Assembly: GCA_944386755.1 (NCBI GenBank)
Contig: CALXCF010000011.1
Span: forward strand, 1-51,741
Source: an uncultured Clostridia bacterium
GTDB lineage: Bacteria; Bacillota; Clostridia; TANB77; CAG-508
DNA length: 51,741 nucleotides
Direction: 5' to 3'
Position 1 is the first letter of the stretch. Each line of letters begins with the position of its first letter. The notes below the pieces were generated by a model. It saw only the letters and a program-made list of their open reading frames with translations. It ran no database searches and was not told the origin of the DNA. Positions 36,887 to 45,441 of this stretch are shown in pieces. A program made the translations under genes and the position numbers.

Positions 36887-37735
36887 ATGGCAAATAATTT
36901 AGTAAATAAAACAGAAAAGGACTTTGAAAGTATTAAACATGTAGATGAAAATGGAGTTGAATTTTGGTATGCTAGAGAACTAATGACAATGTTGGAATAT
37001 AGCAAATGGGGAAATTTCAAAAATGTAATAACTAAAGCAAAAGATGCCTGCAAAGGTAGTGATATCGCACAAGAGGAACACTTTGCCGACGTCGGGAAGG
37101 TGTTAAAAGTAGGAAATAATGCTGAAATGGAAATAGACGATATAAAACTTACAAGATATGCATGTTATTTAATTGCACAAAATGGAGATAGTAGAAAAAA
37201 AGCAATAGCATTAGCACAAACTTATTTTGCAGTACAAACTAGAAAACAAGAAATAACAAGACAAGAATATGAACAATTAAGTGAAGATGAGAAAAGATTA
37301 TATACTAGAAAAAATGTAAAAGATAAAAATAAATATTTATTTGATACAGCAAAATCAGCAGGTGTGAAAAATTACGGAAAATTTAATAATTATGGATATA
37401 GAGGATTATATAATGGAGAAACTGCAAAAGATATAGCTAATAGAAAAGGGATATCAGAAAAAGAAGATATATTAGATTATATGAGTAGTACAGAATTAGC
37501 AGCTAATTTATTTAGAATTACACAGACAGATGAGGTTTTAAAAAATAAGAATATAGATAATGAAGATGATGCTTGTATAACACATCATAATGTAGGGCAG
37601 GCTGTTAGGCAAACTATAAAAAGAATTGGTGGTACAATGCCAGAGAATTTACCAACACCAAGTAAAAGTGCAAAGCAAATTGAAAAAGAAAAGAATAAAA
37701 GAATTTCATCAAAAGCTAAAAAGAAATTAAAATAA
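36887..37735 (+). CDS. dinD: DNA damage-inducible protein D (DinD)
   Basis: 282 residues. The N-terminal BRO-like domain has DENGVEFWYARELMTMLEYS, WGNFKNVITKAKDAC and DIKLTRYACYLIAQNGDSRK, followed by QTYFAVQTRKQEITR. The C-terminal part has YGYRGLYNGETAKDIANRKG and MSSTELAANLFRITQT, then VGQAVRQTIKRIGGTMPENL, matching DinD closely. In E. coli DinD is LexA-controlled and inhibits RecA strand exchange. No clear LexA site is visible upstream here. ATG 36887 has TAGGAG upstream. Confidence 0.92.
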   Translation: MANNLVNKTEKDFESIKHVDENGVEFWYARELMTMLEYSKWGNFKNVITKAKDACKGSDIAQEEHFADVGKVLKVGNNAEMEIDDIKLTRYACYLIAQNGDSRKKAIALAQTYFAVQTRKQEITRQEYEQLSEDEKRLYTRKNVKDKNKYLFDTAKSAGVKNYGKFNNYGYRGLYNGETAKDIANRKGISEKEDILDYMSSTELAANLFRITQTDEVLKNKNIDNEDDACITHHNVGQAVRQTIKRIGGTMPENLPTPSKSAKQIEKEKNKRISSKAKKKLK

Positions 37736-38007
37736 AAAACACTACCTACGGCACATTTGTACTTTTAGTAGTTCAATACAATAATAACAAAATATCTAAT
37801 AAAAGTAAAGAGAAAAATAAAAGTTCTAAATTTTCACACGTATATTGAATTTTTAGAACTTTTAATATTATATATCAAATATAATAAATAAATAATTAAA
37901 GAAAACAATTCATCTTGCATAAAGACACATTTTACGTAAAGAAAACATAAAATATAGCAAAAGAAGGTTATAGGTAAATTAAAACCTAAATAAAAAGCAA
38001 GGTGGAT
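37736..38007. other. Gene-free spacer after dinD
   Basis: AT-rich spacer with a terminator at 37819-37863 and no ORF or recognisable RNA. It continues into a large hairpin element at 38008. Confidence 0.4.
37819..37863 (+). terminator. Rho-independent terminator after dinD
   Basis: Arms AAAAGTTCTAAA and TTTTTAGAACTTTT with A/T-rich internal bulge. Confidence 0.7.
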
Positions 38008-38131
38008 AGTTGAAAAATAATTACAATTTTGGCTACGTCAAACTTCATTTGAAATTTAATCAACGTACAAAAAGTACGCCTCATAAATTTCAAACTTGTT
38101 TTCCTTGCCAAAATTTAATTCTTTTCCAACT
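38008..38131. repeat. Large imperfect hairpin element upstream of murA
   Basis: Arms AGTTGAAAAATAATTACAAT... (38008-38033) and its near-complement (38107-38131) enclose a second stem TTTGAAATTTA/TAAATTTCAAA and a CGTAC/GTACG hairpin. The left arm, about 22 nt, recurs twice in tandem at 46331-46376 before sigE. It ends 34 nt before the murA start, so it could affect murA expression. Confidence 0.5.
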
Positions 38132-38165
38132 AGGATAGAGCCTAGAGAAAGGAATGATATAAAAA

Positions 38166-39417
38166 ATGGCACAGTACATAATCCAAGGTGGAAAAAAAGC
38201 AGAAGGAGAAGTGACAATATCAGGTTCAAAAAATGCTGCACTTCCAATAATAGCTGCAACTATTTTAAATGCAGGAAAAACAACATTATATAATGTTCCA
38301 AATATACATGATACGCAAATGATGTTTGAAATATTAAAAAAATTAGGAGGAAATGTAACAAAAAAGTCTAATAAAATAATAATAGACACAAATAAAATTG
38401 ACAAATATGAAATACCAGAAGATTTAATGAGACAAATGCGTTCATCAGTAATTTTAGCGGGAGCATTACTAGGAAAACATAGAAAGGCAGTATTTTCATA
38501 TCCAGGAGGATGTGATATTGGAACAAGACCAATCGATTTACATTTAAAAGCATTTGAAAAATTAGGAATAAATATTGACCAAAACTATGGAAAAATAGCA
38601 TGTAGTTGTGATAAAATAGTAGGAGAAAAAATAGACTTGGATTTTCCAAGTGTAGGAGCAACAGAAAATGCAATACTTGCAAGTTGCTTAGCAGAAGGAA
38701 AAACAATAATTACAAATGCTGCAAGAGAGCCTGAAATTGTAGACTTGCAAAACTTTTTAAACAAAATGGGAGCAAAAATAAAAGGAGCAGGCACAAATAA
38801 AATAGAAGTAGAAGGCGTGAAAAATTTAAAAGATGTAAGTTACAATATCATGCCAGATAGGATAGAATCAGGAACATTTCTATGTATAGCAGCAGCAACA
38901 AACGGAAATATACTATTAAAAAATGTAGATACAGAACATATAACACCAGTTATCAATAAATTAGAAGAAACAGGATGTGAATTAAAAATACAAAGAAGAG
39001 AAATAGAAATTGTAGCACCAAAAAAACTAAAAGCAGTAGATATAAAAACAATGCCATATCCAGGATTCCCAACAGATATGCAATCAATATTTGCAACTAC
39101 TTTAACAACAGCAAAAGGTACATCAATTATAGTTGAAAATATTTTTGAAAACAGATATAAATATACACGGCGAATTAATTAGGATGGGAGCAAAAATAGA
39201 TATAGAAGGAAAAACAGCTATAATAAAAGGAGTACGAAAACTATATGGTACAAATGTTAAAGCAACAGACTTAAGAGGAGGAGCAGCTTTAGTATTAGCA
39301 GGAATTATGGCAAAAGGAACAACAACTGTTGATAACATAGAATATATTTTAAGAGGATATGAAGGATTTGACAGAAAATTAAATAACTTAGGAATTGAAA
39401 TTGAAAAGAGGGATTAA
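38166..39417 (+). CDS. murA: UDP-N-acetylglucosamine 1-carboxyvinyltransferase, +1 shift at CGGC
   Basis: First committed, essential enzyme of peptidoglycan synthesis, transferring enolpyruvate from PEP to UDP-GlcNAc. Conserved features: SGSKNAALPIIAATIL at the N-terminus, the PEP-binding and fosfomycin-target Cys in YPGGCDIGTRPIDLHLKA (about residue 118) and PDRIESGTFLCIAAAT. The zero frame runs into CGG at 39168 and stops 12 bases later, losing the last 82 residues. Skipping the C gives Y-T-G-E-L-I-R-M-G-A-K, matching the family consensus ELIRMGA, and then DLRGGAALVLAG and RGYEGFD, giving 416 residues, the normal length. No second murA is present here. The 3' end overlaps a palindromic repeat (KRD-stop). 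Confidence 0.9.
39168..39171 (+). other. CGGC +1 frameshift site in murA
   Basis: Zero-frame codon 335 is CGG followed by C; +1 reading gives GGC (Gly). Unshifted translation ends at TAG 39180. Confidence 0.85.
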
Positions 39418-39462
39418 GGTTTGGATGGTCAGTCTGAACCTGTCCCCAAAGTGACCAAACTA
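39410..39462 (+). repeat. GGGAC-family-like repeat, copy 7
   Basis: GAGGGATTAAGG overlapping the murA stop, then arms GGTTTGGATGGTCAG and CTGTCCCCAAAGTGACCAAAC. Diverged, placed directly before the divIB ribosome binding site. Confidence 0.45.
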
Positions 39463-39481
39463 AGCAAAGGAGGAATTCAAG

Positions 39482-40480
39482 TTGAAGTCTAAAGAATCAG
39501 ATATGAACTTATATTATATGAAAAACGGACAAGCACAAAAAGAAAATATAGAAGACTTAATGAAGAAAAAGAAGCAGAAGGAAAGAGAAAAAAGAATCAA
39601 GCAAAACAAAATGCAAAGAGAACAGAATAACGATTTTGATTTTGAAACAGAAGAAGTCATTAAGATGACTAATAAAAATAAATTAAAAAAAGAAGAAGAA
39701 AGAAGAAAACAATTAAGTAAGCAAGAAAGAAAACGTAAAAAAAGAAACAGAAGGATTAAATTTGTTTTAAAAATAATATTATTAATTGGAGTAATTGCAG
39801 GAGGAATAACTTTTGCATTAACTTCACCAATTTTTAACATAAAGGACATACAAGTATTAAATAATAGTCAAGTTAGTAGTGATACAATTATAAGTTTATC
39901 TGAATTAAGGACAGACCAAAATATATTCAAATTTTCTTCAAATAATGTGAAAGAAAAAATAAAAGAAAATCCATATGTAGAAAATGTAGAGGTACATAGA
40001 AAAATACCAAGTACAGTACAAATAGAAATAGAAGAAAGAATTCCAACATATAGTGTGGATTATATGGGAAAATATGCTATAATAAATAATCAAGGATATA
40101 TTCTAGAAATATCTGAGGATAATAAAGGGCTTCCAATAATTTTGAATTCATCAACAGCAGAACAAGAAGTTTCACTTAATCAAAGATTAAATGATGAAGA
40201 TTTAGGAAAATTAGAAGATGTCTTGAAAATAATGAGTTCAGCAAAAGAAAATAATTTAGACACAGAGGTCACAAATATTGACATTAGCAACAAAAACGAA
40301 TATATTATATATTTAGAGCAAGAAAATAAATATGTACATTTAGGAGATAGTTCAAATTTAAGTAATAAGATGCTATATGTAGTAGCAATTTTAGAAAAAG
40401 AAAAAGAAAATGCAGGAGATATATTTGTAAATGGAGATTTAAATAATAAATTCCAACCATATTTTAGACAAAAGGTTTAG
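39482..40480 (+). CDS. divIB: Cell division protein FtsQ/DivIB
   Basis: 332 residues. A long basic cytoplasmic tail (about 1-95, Lys/Glu/Arg-rich coiled coil), one membrane helix (about 97-117, KIILLIGVIAGGITFALTSP), then an extracellular POTRA domain starting FNIKDIQVLNNSQVSSDTII and the FtsQ/DivIB domain (NPYVENVEVHRKIPSTVQIE, then IEERIPTYS). It connects septal wall synthesis with FtsL/DivIC. TTG 39482 is the start, eight bases after AAAGGAGG. It lies between murA and ftsA/ftsZ, the classical division-and-wall order. Confidence 0.88.
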   Translation: MKSKESDMNLYYMKNGQAQKENIEDLMKKKKQKEREKRIKQNKMQREQNNDFDFETEEVIKMTNKNKLKKEEERRKQLSKQERKRKKRNRRIKFVLKIILLIGVIAGGITFALTSPIFNIKDIQVLNNSQVSSDTIISLSELRTDQNIFKFSSNNVKEKIKENPYVENVEVHRKIPSTVQIEIEERIPTYSVDYMGKYAIINNQGYILEISEDNKGLPIILNSSTAEQEVSLNQRLNDEDLGKLEDVLKIMSSAKENNLDTEVTNIDISNKNEYIIYLEQENKYVHLGDSSNLSNKMLYVVAILEKEKENAGDIFVNGDLNNKFQPYFRQKV

Positions 40481-40510
40481 AAAAAAATATATAATGAAAG
40501 AGGTGAAAAA

Positions 40511-41227
40511 ATGACGCATAAGAGAACAATAAGTATTGTATTAGGCATAATGTGTTTTGCTTTGACATTAGGAATATGTGTACAAGTAAGAACAGTTCAA
40601 GGGACAGATTCAACAGTAAGCCAAAATTATGAAGAAAATATCCTAAGAGCAGAAGTTTTAAGATATAAAGAGAGATACGAAAATAGATACAAAGAATTAG
40701 AAAAAGCAGAAGCGGAATTAGAGAAAGTAAGACAAGAATCAACTCAAAACAATGAGGATTTAGAAGCAAAAGAACAAGAAATACAACAAGGAAACAAAAT
40801 GATTGGTCTAACTGAAGTTACAGGACCAGGGGTAATAATAACATTAAGCGATAGTACAAGAGATGCAAATTCTGTATTAAATGCAAGTGAGTTACTGGTT
40901 CATGATGGAGATGTACTAAGTGTAATAAATGAATTAAAAAATGCAGGAGCAGAAGCTATATCAATAAATGACCAAAGATTAGTTCCAACAAGCAGTATAG
41001 TTTGTGGTGGAAATATAATAGAAATAAATGGAGAAAAAGTTGGAGCACCATTTGAAATTAAAGCAATAGGACTTCCAGAACAGTTAGCAGCTTTATCAAG
41101 ACCTGGAGGATATTTGGAGATTTTAAAAAATGCTACAGTTGGTGTGGAATTGAAAAAATCAAATAATATTACAATTCCAAAATATACAGGCGTTATCACT
41201 TATGAATATGCAAAAACTGTTAATTAA
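40511..41227 (+). CDS. DUF881 family protein, first copy
   Basis: 238 residues: one N-terminal membrane helix (about 8-25), a coiled coil (about 45-95, RYKERYENRYKELEKAEAEL), then the DUF881 domain (about 100-238) with GPGVIITLSDSTRDANS, LLVHDGDVLSVINELKNAGA, EAISINDQRLVPTSSI and GEKVGAPFEIKAIG. These YlxW/YlxX-like proteins are found beside division genes in Firmicutes; role unknown. A signal anchor puts the domain outside the membrane. GAGGTG precedes the ATG. Confidence 0.92.
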   Translation: MTHKRTISIVLGIMCFALTLGICVQVRTVQGTDSTVSQNYEENILRAEVLRYKERYENRYKELEKAEAELEKVRQESTQNNEDLEAKEQEIQQGNKMIGLTEVTGPGVIITLSDSTRDANSVLNASELLVHDGDVLSVINELKNAGAEAISINDQRLVPTSSIVCGGNIIEINGEKVGAPFEIKAIGLPEQLAALSRPGGYLEILKNATVGVELKKSNNITIPKYTGVITYEYAKTVN

Positions 41228-41339
41228 AATATAGAATAATAAAGTTCAAAATATTATAGAAAGGAGGAATTCTTTTCTAAAGAGTAAAGAAAAGGTTTCG
41301 CAAAGCGAGATGTGACCTTTAGTAAAGAAAATAATTGCT
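41228..41339 (+). promoter_or_regulatory. Hairpin-containing leader between the two DUF881 genes
   Basis: A full AAAGGAGG site (41259-41266) lies about 70 nt before the next start with no ORF behind it. Between them, CTTTTC/GAAAAG and AAAGGT...TTCGC/GCGAG...ACCTTT can form hairpins; the ATG at 41340 itself has a poor ribosome binding site. Folding could bring the strong site near the start. Confidence 0.35.
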
Positions 41340-42065
41340 ATGAAGAAAAAGTTAAACATAAAAAAAGGTAAGATAACAATGACAATTACAATTGGAATTG
41401 CATGCTTTGTGCTAGTATTAGTTATGTTTATGCAGTTTAAAATTGTAAATGAAACAGATATAACATCGATAGAAAATATGAGAGAAACAGAACTGAGAAC
41501 AGAACTTGCCAATTGGAAATCAAGATATGATGATACAAATGCACAATATGAAGAAGTTCAAAGTACAATTGAGGAATATAAAAAGACAAAAGAGTCAAAT
41601 GAAGAAACAGAAAAATTGGTTGATGACGAGTTAGCTACAGTTAATATGAATTTAGGAAAAACTGATGTTGAAGGAGAAGGAATAATAGTTACATTAAGAG
41701 AGACAGATAATGAAGAGATAAGTCAAATAAATGCAGATGATTTACTTGTGATAGTAAATGCATTAAAATTAGCTGGAGCAGAAGCCATATCAATAAATGA
41801 TGAGAGAATTATAAATATGACAGATATAGTTAATATAGATGCAAATACAGACAATTTATTTGTAAGAATTAATGGTCAAAGAATTTTAGCACCATATATA
41901 ATTAAAGCAATAGGAAATCAATCATATTTAGAAAGTGCTTTAGTTGGAAAGGGTGGATATGTTGATGAACTTAGAACAATTGGGCATGATGTGACAATAG
42001 AAAAAAAGGATAAAATGACTATATTAAAATATGATGATGAGATAACAACAAAATATATTCAATAA
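41340..42065 (+). CDS. DUF881 family protein, second copy
   Basis: 241 residues with the same layout as the upstream gene: a basic N-terminus, membrane helix (about 13-33, ITIGIACFVLVLVMFMQF), a coiled coil (about 50-95) and the DUF881 domain with GEGIIVTLRETDNEE, INADDLLVIVNALKLAGAEA, ISINDERIINMTDI and GQRILAPYIIKAIGN. The tandem pair probably arose by duplication and may form a heteromer. It precedes the small basic protein gene by 21 nt, as in other Clostridia. Confidence 0.92.
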   Translation: MKKKLNIKKGKITMTITIGIACFVLVLVMFMQFKIVNETDITSIENMRETELRTELANWKSRYDDTNAQYEEVQSTIEEYKKTKESNEETEKLVDDELATVNMNLGKTDVEGEGIIVTLRETDNEEISQINADDLLVIVNALKLAGAEAISINDERIINMTDIVNIDANTDNLFVRINGQRILAPYIIKAIGNQSYLESALVGKGGYVDELRTIGHDVTIEKKDKMTILKYDDEITTKYIQ

Positions 42066-42086
42066 TGAAAATCAAGGAGGAAGAAA

Positions 42087-42506
42087 ATGATATTTATAGC
42101 TATATTAATAGGATGTATATTAGGAGCTATTATAGGGATAAATGCTCCAATGATTTCATATACATATTCAAGTTATTTGGCAATAGCGATTATTGCAGCA
42201 CTAGATTCAGTATTTGGTGGAATTACATCTGTTATAAATAAAAATTTTGATTTAAAAATATTTATTACAGGATTTTTTGGAAATGCAATTTTATCAATTT
42301 TATTAACAATATTGGGACAAAAATTGAATGTAGATATATATTTAGCAGCAATAGTAGTTTTTGTTGGTAGAATGTTTACAAATTTAGCAATCATAAGAAG
42401 ATACTATGTTGATAAATGGTCAGATAAATTTAAAAAACTTAGAGAACAAGATAATCAGGATAATGAGAAAGAAAAAAATAAAGAAGAAAATGTAGTAGAA
42501 TCTTAA
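42087..42506 (+). CDS. sbp: DUF1290 small basic membrane protein (Sbp)
   Basis: 139 residues. It has three to four hydrophobic helices (about 1-25 IFIAILIGCILGAIIGINAP, 28-50, 62-85 and 90-110) and a charged tail. The family motif YLAIAIIAALDSVFGGI is present. Sbp proteins sit between the DUF881 genes and ftsA/ftsZ in Firmicutes; function unknown. CAAGGAGG precedes the ATG. A terminator follows, separating it from the ftsA promoter. Confidence 0.9.
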   Translation: MIFIAILIGCILGAIIGINAPMISYTYSSYLAIAIIAALDSVFGGITSVINKNFDLKIFITGFFGNAILSILLTILGQKLNVDIYLAAIVVFVGRMFTNLAIIRRYYVDKWSDKFKKLREQDNQDNEKEKNKEENVVES

Positions 42507-42520
42507 GTGTATAAAGATAT

Positions 42521-42571
42521 GCGACATGTTGTAAATAATCTAAAATTAGAATATATGACCATGTCGTTTTT
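42521..42571 (+). terminator. Rho-independent terminator after sbp
   Basis: Arms CGACATG (42522-42528) and CATGTCG (42560-42566) with AT-rich interior pairing, then TTTTT. Confidence 0.65.
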
Positions 42572-42630
42572 ATATGGTTATCTTATTACAATTATATTAC
42601 AAAAACATTACAAAAATATAACAAATCCTA

Positions 42631-42659
42631 TTGACATTTGTCTAAAAATGTAATATATA
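42631..42659 (+). promoter_or_regulatory. Promoter of ftsA-ftsZ
   Basis: Consensus TTGACA (42631-42636), 17-nt spacer, TATATA (42654-42659), 40 nt upstream of the ftsA start. Confidence 0.75.
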
Positions 42660-42698
42660 TACACTTAAGAAATTTAATACAAAATTGGAGGAATTAAC

Positions 42699-43928
42699 TT
42701 GGCAATCGGAGATATCATTGTAGGTATTGACATAGGAACAAGTAAGGTTTGCACGGTTGTAGGAGAAGTAAATAACTTTGGTCAAATCGAGATTATATGT
42801 AATACCTCTTATAAATGTAGTGGACTAAAGAAAGGTAAAATAATAAACGAAGAAGATATAACATTAAGCATTGCAAAAACCATACAAGATGCCGAAGAAG
42901 AAACAAATTTAAAAATAAATTCAGCCTATGTAACAATTCCAGGAAAATATGTAACAATTGTACAAAATACAATCACAAAAGATGTAAAAGATAAATATGC
43001 AGGAATTTCAGTTAGAGATGTGCAAAATGCAATAATGCAAGTTAAAGATATAGATATACCAGATGCAGAAACTTTAATTGATATAGTACCAGATAAAATT
43101 GTATTAGATAATGGTGATGTAGTAGCCGATCCAGTAGGAAATTTGAGTTCTAGTTTTACAATTAGTGCACAGGTAATATTAGCTCAAAAAGACTATGTAA
43201 GGCAATTGCATAATATATTCAAAAAAGCAGGATTAGAAATAGACGGAATCGTACCAACAACATTAGCTGAAAGAAATTTAGTGTTAGATAAAAATGAATT
43301 GCATGATAATGTTATGATATTAGATATAGGTGCTGGAAATACAGATATAGGAGTATTTGAAGGTTCTAGCTTTATATATACAAATTCAATTCCAGTAGGT
43401 GGAGATAATATCACAAATGATATTGCAGTAGTTTTAAATATATCAGAAGAAGAGGCTGATAAATTAAAAAGACAATACGGATTAGCTCTAAAATCTTATA
43501 TTGACAACGATAATGATATAATATTAAATACATCAAAAGATGATAATAAAAATAGAATCATTAAAAGCTCAGAACTAATAGAAATTATCGAAGCAAGAAT
43601 TGAAGAAATCTTTTCAATAATAAATAAAGACATTACAAATCAAGGAATAAAGTCAAAGATTAATAATGTAGTTTTGACTGGACAAGGAATTGTTAATATA
43701 AGTAAAAGTGATGTTGCAGGAAAGATAAATCTAAACATACCTGTTAAGATATCAACTGGAAGGGCAATTAGTACAGTTAAATCTACATATAGAACAAGTT
43801 ATGCTTTAGTTAGATATATAGCAGCAAGACCATTTGCAAAAACAGTTTCAAGTAGTATAGATACACAAAGTAATGAAAGTTTTATAAAAACAATTTTAGA
43901 AAGAATTAAAGAATTTTTCTATTCATAA
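42699..43928 (+). CDS. ftsA: Cell division protein FtsA
   Basis: 409-residue actin-like ATPase that tethers FtsZ to the membrane. Phosphate-1 motif VGIDIGTSKVCTVVGE (about residues 9-24), SHS2 (1C) subdomain at about 85-165, phosphate-2 VMILDIGAGNTDIGVFEGSS (about 205) and adenosine motif VVLTGQG (about 326). The C-terminus ends in an amphipathic helix (IKTILERIKEFFYS), the membrane-targeting sequence. The TTG start has GGAGG seven bases upstream and a consensus promoter. ftsZ follows after 52 nt. Confidence 0.95.
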   Translation: MAIGDIIVGIDIGTSKVCTVVGEVNNFGQIEIICNTSYKCSGLKKGKIINEEDITLSIAKTIQDAEEETNLKINSAYVTIPGKYVTIVQNTITKDVKDKYAGISVRDVQNAIMQVKDIDIPDAETLIDIVPDKIVLDNGDVVADPVGNLSSSFTISAQVILAQKDYVRQLHNIFKKAGLEIDGIVPTTLAERNLVLDKNELHDNVMILDIGAGNTDIGVFEGSSFIYTNSIPVGGDNITNDIAVVLNISEEEADKLKRQYGLALKSYIDNDNDIILNTSKDDNKNRIIKSSELIEIIEARIEEIFSIINKDITNQGIKSKINNVVLTGQGIVNISKSDVAGKINLNIPVKISTGRAISTVKSTYRTSYALVRYIAARPFAKTVSSSIDTQSNESFIKTILERIKEFFYS

Positions 43929-43980
43929 TTTAAGTTATTAATTTTAAAAATATAAATAAAAATAAGGGAGGAAGAACTAA

Positions 43981-45099
43981 ATGATGGATTACAATGATGA
44001 TAGCAATATAACAATGATGGACGGGACAGCGACAATCAAAGTTATAGGTGTTGGAGGAGCAGGAAATAATGCTGTAAACAGAATGATTGATGCTGGAATT
44101 AAAGGAGTAGACTTCATTGCGGTAAATACAGATAGACAAGCATTACAAACTTCAAAGGCAAATACAAAAATTCAAATTGGTGAAAAAATCACAAGAGGAT
44201 TAGGAGCAGGAGCAAATCCTGATATCGGAGCTCAATCAGCAGAAGAAAGTAAATCTGAAATAGCTGAAGTATTAAGAGGAGCAGATATGGTATTTGTTAC
44301 AGCCGGAATGGGTGGAGGAACAGGTACAGGTGCTGCACCAGTAGTTGCTTCAACTGCAAAAGAAATGGGGATATTAACAATAGGTGTTGTTACAAAACCA
44401 TTTACATTTGAAGGAAAGAAAAGACTTTCACAAGCTGAACGTGGAATTGAAAGTTTAAAAGGAAAAGTAGATACATTAGTAGTAATACCAAATGATAAAT
44501 TACTACAAATAATTGATAGAAAAACTTCAATTATAGAAGCTTTTAAAATGGCTGATGATATATTAAGACAAGGTGTTCAAGGTATATCAGACTTGATTGC
44601 TATTCCAGGTCTTGTAAACTTAGACTTTGCAGATGTTAAAACAATAATGTTAAATCAAGGAATGGCACATATGGGTGTTGGAAAAGCATCTGGAGAAAAT
44701 AGAGCAGAAGATGCAGCAAAAGAGGCTATCCAAAGTCCATTACTAGAAACTTCTATTGAAGGTGCAAAAGGTGTAATTATTAATATTACAGGTGGTGAAG
44801 ATTTAGGTTTACATGAAGTAAATACAGCTGCTGAACTTGTTCAACGCAGTGTAGACCCAGAAGCTAATATTATCTTTGGTACAGTTACAGATCCTAATAT
44901 GACAGATGAAATTCAAATTACAGTTATTGCAACTGGTTTTGAAAAAACTGAACCTATTTCTAGTATAGGTGTTGATAATATTGTTTCTAAAACTTGGGAA
45001 AAGAAAATTAATACTATTCCTGTTAATAATGAAAGTAATTCATCACAAAATGATTTAGATATTCCTTCATTCTTGAGAAAGAATAGAAACAAAGGGTAA
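43981..45099 (+). CDS. ftsZ: Cell division protein FtsZ
   Basis: 372-residue tubulin-like GTPase forming the Z ring. The N-terminal nucleotide-binding site has [14 protein letters not shown] (about 22-35) and the tubulin signature [15 protein letters not shown] (about 106). The T7 synergy loop [11 protein letters not shown] is near 217. The C-terminus has the conserved tail [11 protein letters not shown] that binds FtsA, after a short linker. Its stop is just upstream of the left arm of the structured element that also looks like its terminator. GGGAGG precedes the ATG. Confidence 0.98.
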   Translation: MMDYNDDSNITMMDGTATIKVIGVGGAGNNAVNRMIDAGIKGVDFIAVNTDRQALQTSKANTKIQIGEKITRGLGAGANPDIGAQSAEESKSEIAEVLRGADMVFVTAGMGGGTGTGAAPVVASTAKEMGILTIGVVTKPFTFEGKKRLSQAERGIESLKGKVDTLVVIPNDKLLQIIDRKTSIIEAFKMADDILRQGVQGISDLIAIPGLVNLDFADVKTIMLNQGMAHMGVGKASGENRAEDAAKEAIQSPLLETSIEGAKGVIINITGGEDLGLHEVNTAAELVQRSVDPEANIIFGTVTDPNMTDEIQITVIATGFEKTEPISSIGVDNIVSKTWEKKINTIPVNNESNSSQNDLDIPSFLRKNRNKG

Positions 45100-45103
45100 G
45101 AGC

Positions 45104-45287
45104 GACAAGAAAACTATATAAAATTTATTCATTACTCGGCTAACATTACAGTATATATAAATTCTAAATATTAGCAAGTAGGCACCTCTCAAAGCGAGTT
45201 TGAGATTCTCCTACTTGCTAATTTAAGAATTTCTAATATACTTTCATTCGCATTCGTAATTTCATAAATTTTATATAGTTTTTTGTC
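45104..45287. ncRNA. Large nested hairpin element, copy 2
   Basis: 184-nt element after ftsZ: outer arms 45104-45128 and 45264-45287 pair over about 24 bp and end in a T-run, so the whole may act as the ftsZ terminator. Inner 13-bp stem ATTAGCAAGTAGG/CCTACTTGCTAAT (45170-45182 with 45210-45222) encloses CTCAAA-GCGAG-TTTGAG. Linkers GGCTAACATTACA and TTTCATTCGCATTCG match copy 1 at 20180 while each stem differs with compensating changes. Confidence 0.65.
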
Positions 45288-45344
45288 TTTGGATAAATAA
45301 AGAAATTAAAATTAGTTAGTGAAATCAATAAAGTGAAATTATGG

Positions 45345-45378
45345 AAAAGTCGAAGTTTGTCGATTTTTTCTTTTTTTC
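45345..45378 (+). promoter_or_regulatory. Spo0A-box-like inverted pair / terminator-like hairpin before spoIIGA
   Basis: AGTCGAA (45348-45354) and TGTCGAT (45358-45364) are close to the Spo0A box TGTCGAA; together they also form AAAAGTCGA/TCGATTTTT with a T-rich tail. In Bacillus Spo0A-P activates spoIIG. Placement about 80 nt before ATG 45442 would fit, but the hairpin reading is equally possible. Confidence 0.35.
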
Positions 45379-45441
45379 GGCAATAAGAAAAGACAGCTTT
45401 TTTAATATGTAAGTAGTAAAATAGTCATGCAGGTGATTTGC

